The translations under genes were made by a program, and so were the position numbers. The notes under the pieces were generated by a model that had not been told where the DNA came from, searched no databases, and saw nothing but the letters and a program-made list of their open reading frames with translations. Shown piece after piece: positions 34,022-43,501 of a stretch of 64,000 bases of DNA (positions are counted from its first letter, which is position 1; every line of letters starts with the position of its first letter). This DNA comes from Seison nebaliae (lineage: Eukaryota > Rotifera > Pararotatoria > Seisonacea > Seisonidae), in NCBI GenBank assembly GCA_023231475.1, contig JALJEE010002469.1, positions 60,985-124,984 on the forward strand, in the 5' to 3' direction.

Positions 34022-35786
34022 AACTATTCTAATGAAAATATTCTTCACTAATGCAAATGATGAATATATGGAACTTACAATGAATTGTTAGCATAAGGTG
34101 AAGGAAATTATTCTCTCTTTTTTTACCAACTCATCTTCCAAAACAACAACTTCTTCCCGAGTAAATTTCGTCCTTAATAATCTCACCAAACATCGAAGTC
34201 AGTCAGTTATATCACATCGTAATTTGAATTGGGAATTTCAATCGAATAATATTCACAAATCTATTGAATATCTAAATCAAATGATTACGATAAGAGGTCT
34301 GAATCCCAATCAAATGATTAAAATAATCAGATCCTTATGACTTGTTCTTAACTATTCGAGATTCGGAAAATTCATAAAATTCCGTAACGTCAAAAATTTT
34401 GGAATTTGATTTAAATTTATTAAACGAATATTATTAAAAGAATTAATTTTAAACGAGTAAAAAACAGCCTCACATATATTACACCATTCAACCATATACT
34501 ATTCTTCTTCCTTGATTAACAATTGAATGGGAATTAATTGGTTTTTCCAATACATTGCATTTATCGGTCAAACATAATAATTATGCGACTAAAAGTTCAT
34601 GAGTCTTAATTATCATTAATGCAGTTCAAATCGGTACTTATAGAGGAAATTTTATTTGTTTAGAACTACAGTATAATCCTTCAACGGATCAGTTTATTTA
34701 TTTGATATGGTTGGTTAAATGTCAGTTTGTCTTAAATTTCGAAAAAGTCCAATAAAATACTTATACCATACGTATAATAAAAATAATTTATTACCGTCTT
34801 GTGTGGTAAAATGAAACATTTAGGCAAAATGAGAAACATGCTTCTGTTTATTAGCCCTAAATCATTTTTCTAATATGTAAATTTCTTTTAAAATAGTTTT
34901 ATAGGTTTAAAAAAATACATACTTTCATAATATTGTGTTTTTGTATATATATTTTTTTTTTTTTTATTAATCATACCTAATCCCCGCGGGGCAAATTATA
35001 TAAAAAAAGAGATAAATCCTTAAAGGAGTTATTTAAAATAAAGTTCCTACCGAGATCAATGTACTCCTTGAGTGATTCGGGAACCAGATCACTAATAACA
35101 AAATTGGATATCAGTGATAACGACTCATCGAGAAAAGATGGGAATTCAAGAGAATAATTATAATATATTTAAGAATATATAAGATAATAGATAATATATA
35201 AATAAGACGATATAAGAATATTTATCTTTATGGATAAATAAAAAAAACCTTCTAATCTAATGACGTGAATTCATGACAAAACCAAATTAAGTGTCCTTTA
35301 TAATGCCCTTATTTATTCTTTATTCTCATCACGAGAATTTATGTTGATAATAAGAAATAATGTGGAATAATTAAAAATAAAAATAATTTAATATTCGAAA
35401 AATATTAGCCAAATTTTGAAATTTAAAATGAGAATCGGAAAAATCAGAAAATGATGGTTAGTTGGAAGGGAGTGAAGAGGAAAATTATACGATTAATCAT
35501 CATCAATGGACAACATAACACACTCGCGACATTTAATGTTTTTGGATAAAAGATGAATAAATTAAATAATAATTTAGTGTATTGTTTTATTAATTTATTA
35601 TCTTTTGCAGTTGGAAGATGAATATTTGTTGAATTGACATCAGTTTACAATTAGAAATAATGTTTTTCATTTTCACATGTTTTCAATTGTCAATACATAT
35701 TCTCATTGAATACATTTGATTTATTTGCAATTCTCATTTTTTCTTTTTCTGTGGAATTGAACAGATCCCCAAACGGAGTTAGGGAA
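34022..35786. other. Very AT-rich non-coding stretch
   Basis: Poly-T near 34952-34966, a GC palindrome at 34982-34991 and dense TATA/AAT sequence around 35160-35240. No gene is supported. Confidence 0.5.
34982..34991. repeat. CCCCGCGGGG palindrome
   Basis: A perfect 10-base GC palindrome in otherwise very AT-rich DNA, next to a poly-T tract. Function unknown. Confidence 0.9.
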
Positions 35787-35984
35787 TTAAATTGATTGTG
35801 TGTTTTGAGAAAGACAGGAGAGATCGAGAGAAGCATCTTTGGAAATTCGAATAAGATATATTCGAATTTGTTTAAACGTTAGTGGAAGTTGTAGTTCTTG
35901 GGAAGATCGAAGGAAACCTTCTCCAAGTTTTAACTTAAGCGAATAGGAACGAATTAAAACGACAAACAAGAACAATAACATCAT
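35787..35984 (-). CDS. Possible small secreted protein, 65 aa
   Basis: An ATG frame starts MMLLFLFVVLIRSYSLKLKL, a convincing signal-peptide-like start, followed by about 45 residues without Cys pairs or known motifs. It is divergent from RNF10, whose start is 160 bases away, so both might share a promoter region. Frame length is within chance expectation. Confidence 0.28.
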   Translation of the reverse strand: MMLLFLFVVLIRSYSLKLKLGEGFLRSSQELQLPLTFKQIRIYLIRISKDASLDLSCLSQNTQSI

Positions 35985-36144
35985 TAATATATTAGGGTGA
36001 ATAAATATGGATTGTTAAACATGTCTATCAAGAACAAATTAAATAATACTTCGAGTAATTTAGTTGAGGAACAGTTGACGTTTGAGAAGAAGAAGAGTCG
36101 ATTACTATATCGAAATCAAGGAATATCTATTCAACTTCATCAAA

Positions 36145-38548
36145 ATGGATGTTCGCAATCAACGACTCTCATCGAAACAATACGATGACAATAATCAGCA
36201 ACAACCACAATCATTGACATCATCATCCATGATAATCATAAACAACAACAATAATAATAAAAGTAATTTAGTTTCATCCAAAAAAAATGTTAAGTTAAAT
36301 TCGGAAATTAATTTCGGGAGAAAATTCCCGTCCACCAAAGGCAAATCGACCAAAGCTAATCGTCGTCGAAATAAAGTTACGTAATAATTTTTAGAATTTG
36401 AAAATATTTATTTATTTTTGGAACTAATATTTGAAGTGAGAAATGAGAGAGAGAGAGAGAGAGAATAAATGATAAAGAATGTGAAAGAGAAGAGAGAGAC
36501 GATGAAAAAAAGAAAAAAATCCAATTGTTTTCATTGACGGAAAATTTTCATTTTTTTTATATTTGTCAAAAAAACTTTTCGTTTTCGTAGAAAGTGGATT
36601 CGCATAAAGAGGAATCTGATGTTGAACATGTTCATCAATTCCACGTCATCAATTCATCCAATGATCATACGAAGAAGAACAGTGGCAGCAATCAGTCGTC
36701 GACTAATCGTCAGAAGAAGAAGAATAATTTTAATAATAATCGATTGATTTCTAATTATCAGAAGAATTGTTTCCCAATTAATTGGAGTCGAATGGGTGTG
36801 AAAAAGATGAAATTGATGCCATCAACATATATTAATATGCAAGTAATCATCGGATATCATTCACTCCACAAATATGAGAGGAGGAGTGTTCATTCATTCT
36901 CCATCGATTTCATTGACGATTGGAACGATATTTTATATGTTCGAATGTTTTCTGATGAGGAAGTGCAATGTCCAATTTGTTTGGAAGGTGTCAGAATTGC
37001 TAAATTGACATCATGTGTCCATATCTTCTGTTGGGGTTGTCTCCAACGTTATTTCAATTCGACTAATACTACATGTAATAAATGTCCGGTTTGTAGTCGT
37101 TTCATTTATTTGAATCGAGTGAAGACATTGAAAATTATATATAATATGTCGAAGGAGAATGAGATACAATTGCGATTAATGTATGCGGTGAATGGTGTAG
37201 CAATGCCAGTGATGAATACGGAGGAGAAGAAGTTCGTTCAATTTCCATTAAATGATTATCCGATCGCTGATGTTCAATTAATTGATCGTCTTCCTTCGAG
37301 ACGTTTGTTCGTTGGAACGATTGATCATTTGTTAAAAGTAGAAAATGAGAATTTGAATGATATTCATTATCTAATGAATAATCATGTGAATTATGAAGAC
37401 ATGAATGAATTGCAATCAATAATCGATTGTAAATGTAAACAGAAAGAATTAGTAAATCAATTGAATGGCGAATTAGATGAAGAAGATTGTGTGGAGAATC
37501 GAAGGAAACAAGACAACATTATTCGAACTTATCTTCAATATATTGAGGGGAAGAATCAATTCAATTTCGAAATAATAAAAACCGAAGAAAATATTAAATA
37601 TTTCTATCAATCGATTGATGGACGATCGATTTATTTAAGTGCTTTCAATTATCATTGGCTTTTTACCAATCATGAAATGAAGATCGAACAGATACCTTTA
37701 TTGATCGATGGAAGGATTCTTTCCAAAAATTTAGTTTTCCGTAATGACGTTCGTATTCTCTTATAATTTCTATTTTATTTTTTATCGATCAATTATTAAA
37801 TTAAAAAAAATTTTAGAGACATAAACAACTTTATCATTTGAATGACAATTCGCCAATTCATTTGATTGAGATTGATATGAAAGATTTGTTGTCAGAAGAG
37901 AATTTCAAGAAGTTGGAACGTCGAAAAATGGAGAGAGAACGTTTCAAATTGAGGAAGGACGAGAACGATAATAAACGACGTGATGAGAATGAGGAACGTG
38001 AGAAGAAGAGATGGAAGAATATGAGTATCTGTTACAATGAATTATCGATGGAAGATTTGGAAGAGGAATTTGATCAAACTCTCATGGGAAATGATGACAT
38101 ATTTCCATCATTGGCCACTACCACCGTCGATACACCAACGACAAATATGGAAATTATTAGAAATGACGAAACGGTTAATGGTTGTCATAGCAATGAAGCT
38201 GATTTGTCACCATTGGATGAACATCAACAACCGGCGAAGAAAGGTTGGGATAAAAATCGATGTTGGTCTGCAATGGTCTGGAATGAGAATATTAATGATT
38301 CGAATGGCATCTTTCCTCCACTCCCAACAAACAATATTAACACCACCACCACCACTTCAATATTGCATGAGAAGGATGAGGAGGAAGAAGAAGATTTTGA
38401 ATTTCATACGAGATCGTTAATTGATATCGATCAATTCCTGGAGAAGATGGTGATTTCGGGTGGGAAAAATTCGAAACGAACAAATAAGAAAAATAATAAA
38501 AAGAAGAATAAACAACAACAACAACAACAGGAAGAAGAAGGACAATAA
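36145..38548 (+). CDS. RNF10: RNF10-like RING E3 ubiquitin ligase
   Basis: RNF10 is a RING ligase that ubiquitinates ribosomal proteins of the small subunit in mammals. Three exons (36145-36375, 36591-37748, 37817-38548) give 706 residues against 811 in human. A basic N-terminus (KFPSTKGKSTKANRRRN) and the conserved lead-in DDWNDILYVR precede the RING (CPIC...CVHIFCWGC...CNKCPVC, about residues 204-245). Further family blocks follow: YFYQSIDGRSIYLSAFNY and the FRND|RHKQLYHL junction that spans intron 2 and matches human DVRQRHRYLSHL. The tail ends in a Lys/Asn/Gln-rich stretch. The start is the ATG followed by DVRNQRLSSKQ. Introns of 215 and 68 bp start GTTACG and GTTCGT. Confidence 0.93.
36447..36466. 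repeat. GA dinucleotide run in RNF10 intron 1
   Basis: GAGAGAGA tract inside intron 1 of RNF10. Confidence 0.85.
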
Positions 38549-38573
38549 TAATAATAATAATAATAATAATAAA
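38547..38573. repeat. ATA triplet run at the RNF10 3' end
   Basis: AATAATAAT repeats begin at the RNF10 stop codon and continue into the 3' untranslated region. Confidence 0.8.
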
Positions 38574-38902
38574 CTTGAAATTTTATTAGTTTTTTGGTAT
38601 CGATGGAAATTATTAAGCTAATTTTCGGTTAAATTCAATTTAGAATAATAATAATAATATTTTGATTTTCTGATTTATCTTTGACTAATTTCTTTTATTC
38701 TCTTCCTTTCTTTCATTATTATTTGCGCTTATCTCCATATTGAATTTCTTATTCGAATTCAAATCAACTGAATTGAATGAATTTGATTCTAATTAGAAAT
38801 AAATGAATTATTTTATTTGAATTCTTTTTTTTCAATTGATTTCCTTAACTGTTCCTCACATCATTAAATCATCCACTATATTAATATAAATTCATCCAAA
38901 TC
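38549..38902. other. Intergenic spacer between two plus-strand genes
   Basis: 354 AT-rich bases with the RNF10 3' region and presumably the promoter of the next gene. Nothing specific recognised. Confidence 0.5.
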
Positions 38903-41188
38903 ATGGAACACGATGGAGAATCAAATGATGCATCAGAAGCTGATGTCGAATCTACTGATAACGAAGAAACTGGATTATCATTCCAATGTATTCGATTCAC
39001 AAGTGGAAATGAAATCGATATTAATGAGGGAAGTCGAACATATACAGCCAAACAAAGTAGACCTCCCAGTGAGATATCGTTATACGGAAGAATGCCAAAA
39101 CGACAACGAAGACAACAACCGGTTAGCGATTTGATGGATGCGTGTCTAGAGGAAATTCCTCCTTATCACGGTTCGATTGTTCAACAAAAATTTCCATATG
39201 AAAAATTTGGAATTTATGATCCGATCAATCCTTTAAAAGAAGATATTACTCGACTACAACGTAAATTCGAGTTATTCGCACAGAAAAGACGATTAGAACT
39301 TGTCCACTACATGTACGTGGATGAAGACGAACGTAGAAAATATTTACAGGAATTATCGGAAGAATCCGTCTCTCCCACTAAAAGTAAGACAGCAGTTGAA
39401 ACTGTAACAAGTTATGATAGTGCTCGTCGAGGTTTTGATGAAACTATTACTACTTCCACAAATGTCGAGAGTAGTACGACGATGATGAATAAAGAAGACA
39501 AATCTTTGGCAGAAAACGAAAATACTGACAATGGTACTGACAATGGTACTGATAATGGTACTGACGACGTCTTTGAAGACTGTTATGATATGCATCTTCG
39601 AACTAGTCATGTTGAATCGAAAAATTATTTTGATGAATTGTTAAAATATAATGAAGATGTAAATAGTAAAGAAGAGAAAGAAGAAGAGAAAGAAGAAGAG
39701 AAAGAAGAAGAGAAAAAAGAAGAGAAAGATGAAGAAGATGAAGAAGAAGAGAAAAAAGAAGAGAAAGAAGAAGAAGAGAAAGAAGAAGAAGAAGAGAAAG
39801 AAGAAGAAGAAAAAGAAGAAGAAGAAGAAAAAGAAGAGAAAGAAAAAGAAGAAGAAAAAGAAGAAGAAGATGAAGAAGAAAATGAAGAAGAAAAAGAAGA
39901 AGAAAAAGAAAAAGAAAAAGAAAAAAAAGAAGAAGAAGAAACGATTGATAATAATTCTGAAACGGAGAGTAAAAAAAGTGGAAAAGAAGATAAAAAGGAA
40001 GAAACTGATGAAGAATCGAAAAATAGTTCTGATGATGAGACAGATGAGAATGACGTACAGAATTCATTATTTAACAAAATGGTAAATGATCATTCATCAG
40101 ACCAATCTGGAAAGAAAGACTTACAAGAGAGTAAAGACAATTTAATTCGATTGATCACTTCGAAACAATTGCGACGAGCAGTAATTTGTGGATATTCGTC
40201 TGATCTCGATCTTGACCAATGTCTCAATTTCACCGATCCACAAAATAAGAATAACGATAATATTGCATCGAATGATCGGAGATTTCGACGAGCTACTCGT
40301 CGAATTGGAAAAGGAAGAAAAAAACCGATTTTTCGTTCAACCACCGACATACGCTTAGATTTTTGGGATAATATGGTAGAAACAGATAAATCTCCAGAAA
40401 TCGTTAATACGGATGATATAAGATTGGGTCGTTTACAAGAATTGTTCGATCAGGAATTCTACAATGACTTGAATAGACATTCCTCTCCAGTACCAATTGT
40501 TAGACGACAACATTTAAAAGGCTCTCAAGATTATTTGAATATTGCCAAATCGAAATGTCTCACTCCCTTTAACGGTTTTATAGATAGAAATGAAGATTTC
40601 TTTGATAAATCCTTATTATCTAAAAATAGTTCTGATTCATTATTCTCTATTCCCATCAAACCTCCATATGCATTTAAACGAAATGAGAATACCATCTTCC
40701 CACAACAAATAATCAGTTCACAAGAGAGTAATCGATATGATTTCAATTGTCCTTTTCCTCAAGCCATCGATTCCGTCTTACAAGAAATGAATTATCGAGA
40801 ATTTATGGAGGAAGAGGAGATATTGAACGCCGGTGCAAAAAATATGAATATGTTTAATAAAAAGTTGAAAGTGTGTAGCGAAGCGAAATGTAATCGATAT
40901 GAAGGTTTTACTTATGTACCGGGTAATCACGATTCAATAGTCGCCAGTTTGGAGATAGTAGAATTCAACGTTTTCAACAATGTTTATATAGCTGATTGTG
41001 ATTGGTCGAATTTCATATCGAGAACATTCATTAGTTATATACTCTCCCTCAGATATTATCAGTTTATGAACGAGTGCAATGCACCACAAGTCGCCATCCG
41101 TTATAATATTGATAGAACAAACCAATTATTTTATCGTCAAAACAAGTCACTTAAAACTTTATCGAGTGTAATCATTGAGAAAATGTGA
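38903..41188 (+). CDS. Glutamate-rich protein of unknown function, 761 aa
   Basis: A single uninterrupted frame from an ATG. I do not recognise the family. The N-terminal 170 residues include MPKRQRRQQPVSDLMDA and a charged helical stretch (ITRLQRKFELFAQKRRLELV) that could be a conserved region. A low-complexity acidic block follows (about residues 255-345, Glu with Lys, encoded by GAA/AAA/GAG), then Ser/Asp-rich sequence with basic patches, and a C-terminal folded-looking part (FTYVPGNHDSIVASLEIVEF). There is no signal peptide or membrane segment. Acidic block plus basic KRQRR motifs suggest a nuclear or chromatin role, but that is inference. The Phe/Leu/Ser-rich frames on the opposite strand are shadows of the Glu-rich repeat. 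Confidence 0.85.
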   Translation: MEHDGESNDASEADVESTDNEETGLSFQCIRFTSGNEIDINEGSRTYTAKQSRPPSEISLYGRMPKRQRRQQPVSDLMDACLEEIPPYHGSIVQQKFPYEKFGIYDPINPLKEDITRLQRKFELFAQKRRLELVHYMYVDEDERRKYLQELSEESVSPTKSKTAVETVTSYDSARRGFDETITTSTNVESSTTMMNKEDKSLAENENTDNGTDNGTDNGTDDVFEDCYDMHLRTSHVESKNYFDELLKYNEDVNSKEEKEEEKEEEKEEEKKEEKDEEDEEEEKKEEKEEEEKEEEEEKEEEEKEEEEEKEEKEKEEEKEEEDEEENEEEKEEEKEKEKEKKEEEETIDNNSETESKKSGKEDKKEETDEESKNSSDDETDENDVQNSLFNKMVNDHSSDQSGKKDLQESKDNLIRLITSKQLRRAVICGYSSDLDLDQCLNFTDPQNKNNDNIASNDRRFRRATRRIGKGRKKPIFRSTTDIRLDFWDNMVETDKSPEIVNTDDIRLGRLQELFDQEFYNDLNRHSSPVPIVRRQHLKGSQDYLNIAKSKCLTPFNGFIDRNEDFFDKSLLSKNSSDSLFSIPIKPPYAFKRNENTIFPQQIISSQESNRYDFNCPFPQAIDSVLQEMNYREFMEEEEILNAGAKNMNMFNKKLKVCSEAKCNRYEGFTYVPGNHDSIVASLEIVEFNVFNNVYIADCDWSNFISRTFISYILSLRYYQFMNECNAPQVAIRYNIDRTNQLFYRQNKSLKTLSSVIIEKM
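39667..39942 (+). repeat. GAA-rich triplet expansion coding for poly-(Glu/Lys)
   Basis: About 275 bases of GAA/AAA/GAG triplets within the coding frame of the glutamate-rich protein. Interruptions are mainly GAT and single synonymous changes, so the frame is kept throughout. Confidence 0.9.
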
Positions 41189-41779
41189 GAGAAGTTTTTT
41201 TTAGAAAAAATATTTTTTAAATAAAATTTCACTATACTCAAACTACTTCCAAATTTTTCTTCGTTCGTCCATTTCACCTTATTTTCAATTCTAATGTTTA
41301 TCCTTCTTTCCTATTTGATAAAACTTGAAATAACACTGTTCGATCGATGAAAATGGTAATTTGTCAACATTCTCTGTCAATTACATTCCCTATTAATTTT
41401 GAGTTTTTTTTCATAAACTCTTCTTTTGTTGTTGGAGAAATAATTTTAGGGAAGTATTATTTTGTAGGTCATAAGGTAAGATGGGAAAAGGAATCCCGGA
41501 GCGGTATTCACCTTATGAAAGAATCCACTCTGTTTCTCATTTTCGGAAAGGAATTCACTTAAATATTGGAGCAGATTTTACCAGGGAGAAAAAATTATAT
41601 TTAAATCAAATTTATTTCGATCGAATGAAACTTTTTCTTAAATATTCTTTTTGATTATGAAAAAAACTCGTGATAAAAATAAAATGAAATATTTATTAAA
41701 TAAATATTTGAGAATGTGAAAATGAGTAAGCTTTCTATTCAATTTTAAATCTCGAAATTTACAAAAGATCTCTTAAAGA
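41189..41779. other. Intergenic stretch between convergent genes
   Basis: AT-rich DNA between a plus-strand stop and a minus-strand frame. A 71-codon frame at 41347-41562 has no supporting feature. Confidence 0.5.
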
Positions 41780-42031
41780 TTATTTTACGTCGTTCTTAAT
41801 ATGTCGAACGCTGCTTCGCGTGGCAATGACGTCTATGAATAAATTCCTTCTAGAAGAACTTTCTAGAATATTCTTTTTCGATTTAGTTCTTTGAGAATAT
41901 TGTTTAGTCAGTTCATTTTTTTCAGAAGGGGGAAGTTTTAATGTTGAATGCTCCAAAGTTTGTTCCTTTATTCGTTTTGTTGAGTCTATTCCGAGGCCAA
42001 TAAGATGGATAACAATTTGAGACATAGTCAT
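41780..42031 (-). CDS. Small basic protein, 83 aa, second of two overlapping frames
   Basis: An ATG frame with a strongly charged, Lys/Arg/Ser-rich product (for example LGIDSTKRIKEQTLEHSTLK and later RRNLFIDVIATRSSVRHIK). No family is recognised. Its ATG overlaps the stop of the upstream 42-codon frame by the four bases ATGA. Either the two are read from one transcript, or a 54-bp intron starting GTGCAA and ending GGAATAG fuses them into one protein. That donor would break the GTT pattern seen elsewhere. Confidence 0.4.
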   Translation of the reverse strand: MTMSQIVIHLIGLGIDSTKRIKEQTLEHSTLKLPPSEKNELTKQYSQRTKSKKNILESSSRRNLFIDVIATRSSVRHIKNDVK

Positions 42032-42156
42032 TCAATTGTTGCACAATGATCATCAATGGGATCTGGTGGAAGTATTGGAAGTAAATCATCCTGTTGTTGC
42101 TTCTTTGGCGCACAGGATGATGATTCAATACTTCCAAAGTAGTCTTCAATGTCCAT
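42028..42156 (-). CDS. Small acidic protein, 42 aa, first of two overlapping frames
   Basis: The ATG frame starts MDIEDYFGSIESSSCAPKK and continues with an acidic, Pro-rich stretch to a TGA inside ATGA. Composition looks coding. It may be an upstream reading frame, an independent microprotein, or exon 1 of the gene continued at 42031. No homologue recognised. Confidence 0.4.
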   Translation of the reverse strand: MDIEDYFGSIESSSCAPKKQQQDDLLPILPPDPIDDHCATIE

Positions 42157-42779
42157 AATGGATCGATCAGTTTAGTAACTTTTTTATAGTAAATTTTCGA
42201 TCCTTTTTATTTTTCTGAATTAAATTTCGATTTTCATATTTTATTATTAATTATTTTTTTTTTCATTAACAGCATCCTTTAATCGATTTGGGATGAGAAA
42301 GAAAGTCGGTTGTGTGTGGATCTTCCACAGGGTTGTCTATCATCAAGTTCATATTAATATTTCATTCTCTTCATTCATCTTTCATTCCATTAAACAGTAT
42401 CCAAATCTCTAAGGAATTCGATATACTTTGGGGTCGGTCGATTAGTGGACACCCTCTTTGGATCCCTAATCGACCTTATTGTCATGGACAACAATTTTCG
42501 AGGGGAAATCGTTCGTCAGGGATCATTTCACCAGATCGTTATCGTTTTGGTGAAAATCGATCACTGGCGAACGGCGAATAAATATGGTAAGGTATTTTAA
42601 ATACTCGTTTCCATAAAGGGTTTTGGGAGGTCTAAATGGGAATATTGATGTAGATACGTCTACATCAACAATTACTTTCTCCTAAGACCCCGTAAATATT
42701 TCAATTATGGATATGGAAATTTTTACGTTAATATCCTACTGCCTTGATCAGAAGGTAATGGATAAATTCTATATAAGGT
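42157..42779. other. Intergenic stretch before the minisatellite
   Basis: Nothing clearly functional. The frame at 42312-42581 (89 codons) is Ser/Arg/Gly-rich without motifs or start context and I do not call it. Confidence 0.45.
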
Positions 42780-43125
42780 TTAAAAACCAAAGTATTTCAA
42801 TCAAGGGTTTAAAAGGCAAATAATGTCAATACAAGGGTTTAAAAAGCAAATTATATCAATATAAACGTTTTAAAGGCAAATTATATCAATATAATGGTTT
42901 TAAAGGCAAATTATATCAATATAATGGTTTTAAAGACAAATTATATCAATATAATGGTTTTAAATCCAAATTATATCAATATAATGGTTTTAGAGGCAAA
43001 TTATATCAATATATTGGTTTTAAAGGCAAATTATATCAATATAATGGTATTAAATCCAAATTATATCAATATAATGGTTTTAAAGGCAAATTATATCAAT
43101 ATAATGGTTTAAAAGACAATTAGTT
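42780..43125. repeat. 30-bp minisatellite, about 11 copies
   Basis: The unit is close to AAAGGCAAATTATATCAATA plus TAATGGTTTT. The first two or three copies (42780-42870) are diverged and the central ones nearly identical, with GGC, GAC or TCC variants at one spot. Because the unit is a multiple of three, one plus-strand frame stays open and repeats a 10-residue pattern (ANYINIMVLK); I regard that as a by-product. It lies 370 bases beyond the SLC45 stop. Confidence 0.95.
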
Positions 43126-43501
43126 GGATATTAAAGAAAAATTGGAATAAAAGATAAGAAAAGAAACGTATTTTAATCACCTTGGGACCCTTTTTGACAA
43201 GTGCAATGATATTTTAAAACTTAATTTGATTTTGGATCGATTACGTTTGATTTACAACTGGTAACAATGAAATTTTTTTGACAATGAATAAATTTTTATT
43301 ATTAATTCTTATAAATAGATTAAAATGATTTTATTGTTGAAATAAAAATTTTGGTGTTAAATTTAAAAATAAAATGGACGCAATTTGAAAGGATTGTTTT
43401 GAAAAAGAATGTTCGAAAAGAAATTTCAGATTATGACATGAGAATTTGTTCTCGATAAAAAGAGAGAGGTCATTATTAAATTTGGGAGATACGTATATCT
43501 A
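43126..43501. other. Non-coding 3' flank of the SLC45-like gene
   Basis: AT-rich DNA between the minisatellite and the transporter stop codon; likely contains its 3' untranslated region. Confidence 0.5.

Noticed and set aside
39603-40077. Two long minus-strand frames rich in Leu/Phe or Ser/Phe opposite the glutamate-rich gene
   Set aside because: They are translations of the GAA repeat complement; the plus strand is the coding one.
41780-42156. Ornithine decarboxylase antizyme-type frameshift
   Set aside because: The two products do not resemble antizyme and are too short.
42894-43112. 72-codon plus-strand frame of repeated ANYINIMVLK
   Set aside because: Arises because the minisatellite unit is 30 bp; no promoter, start context or non-repeat sequence.
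42780-43125. Possible CRISPR array
   Set aside because: The units are contiguous with no unique spacers, in a eukaryotic genome.
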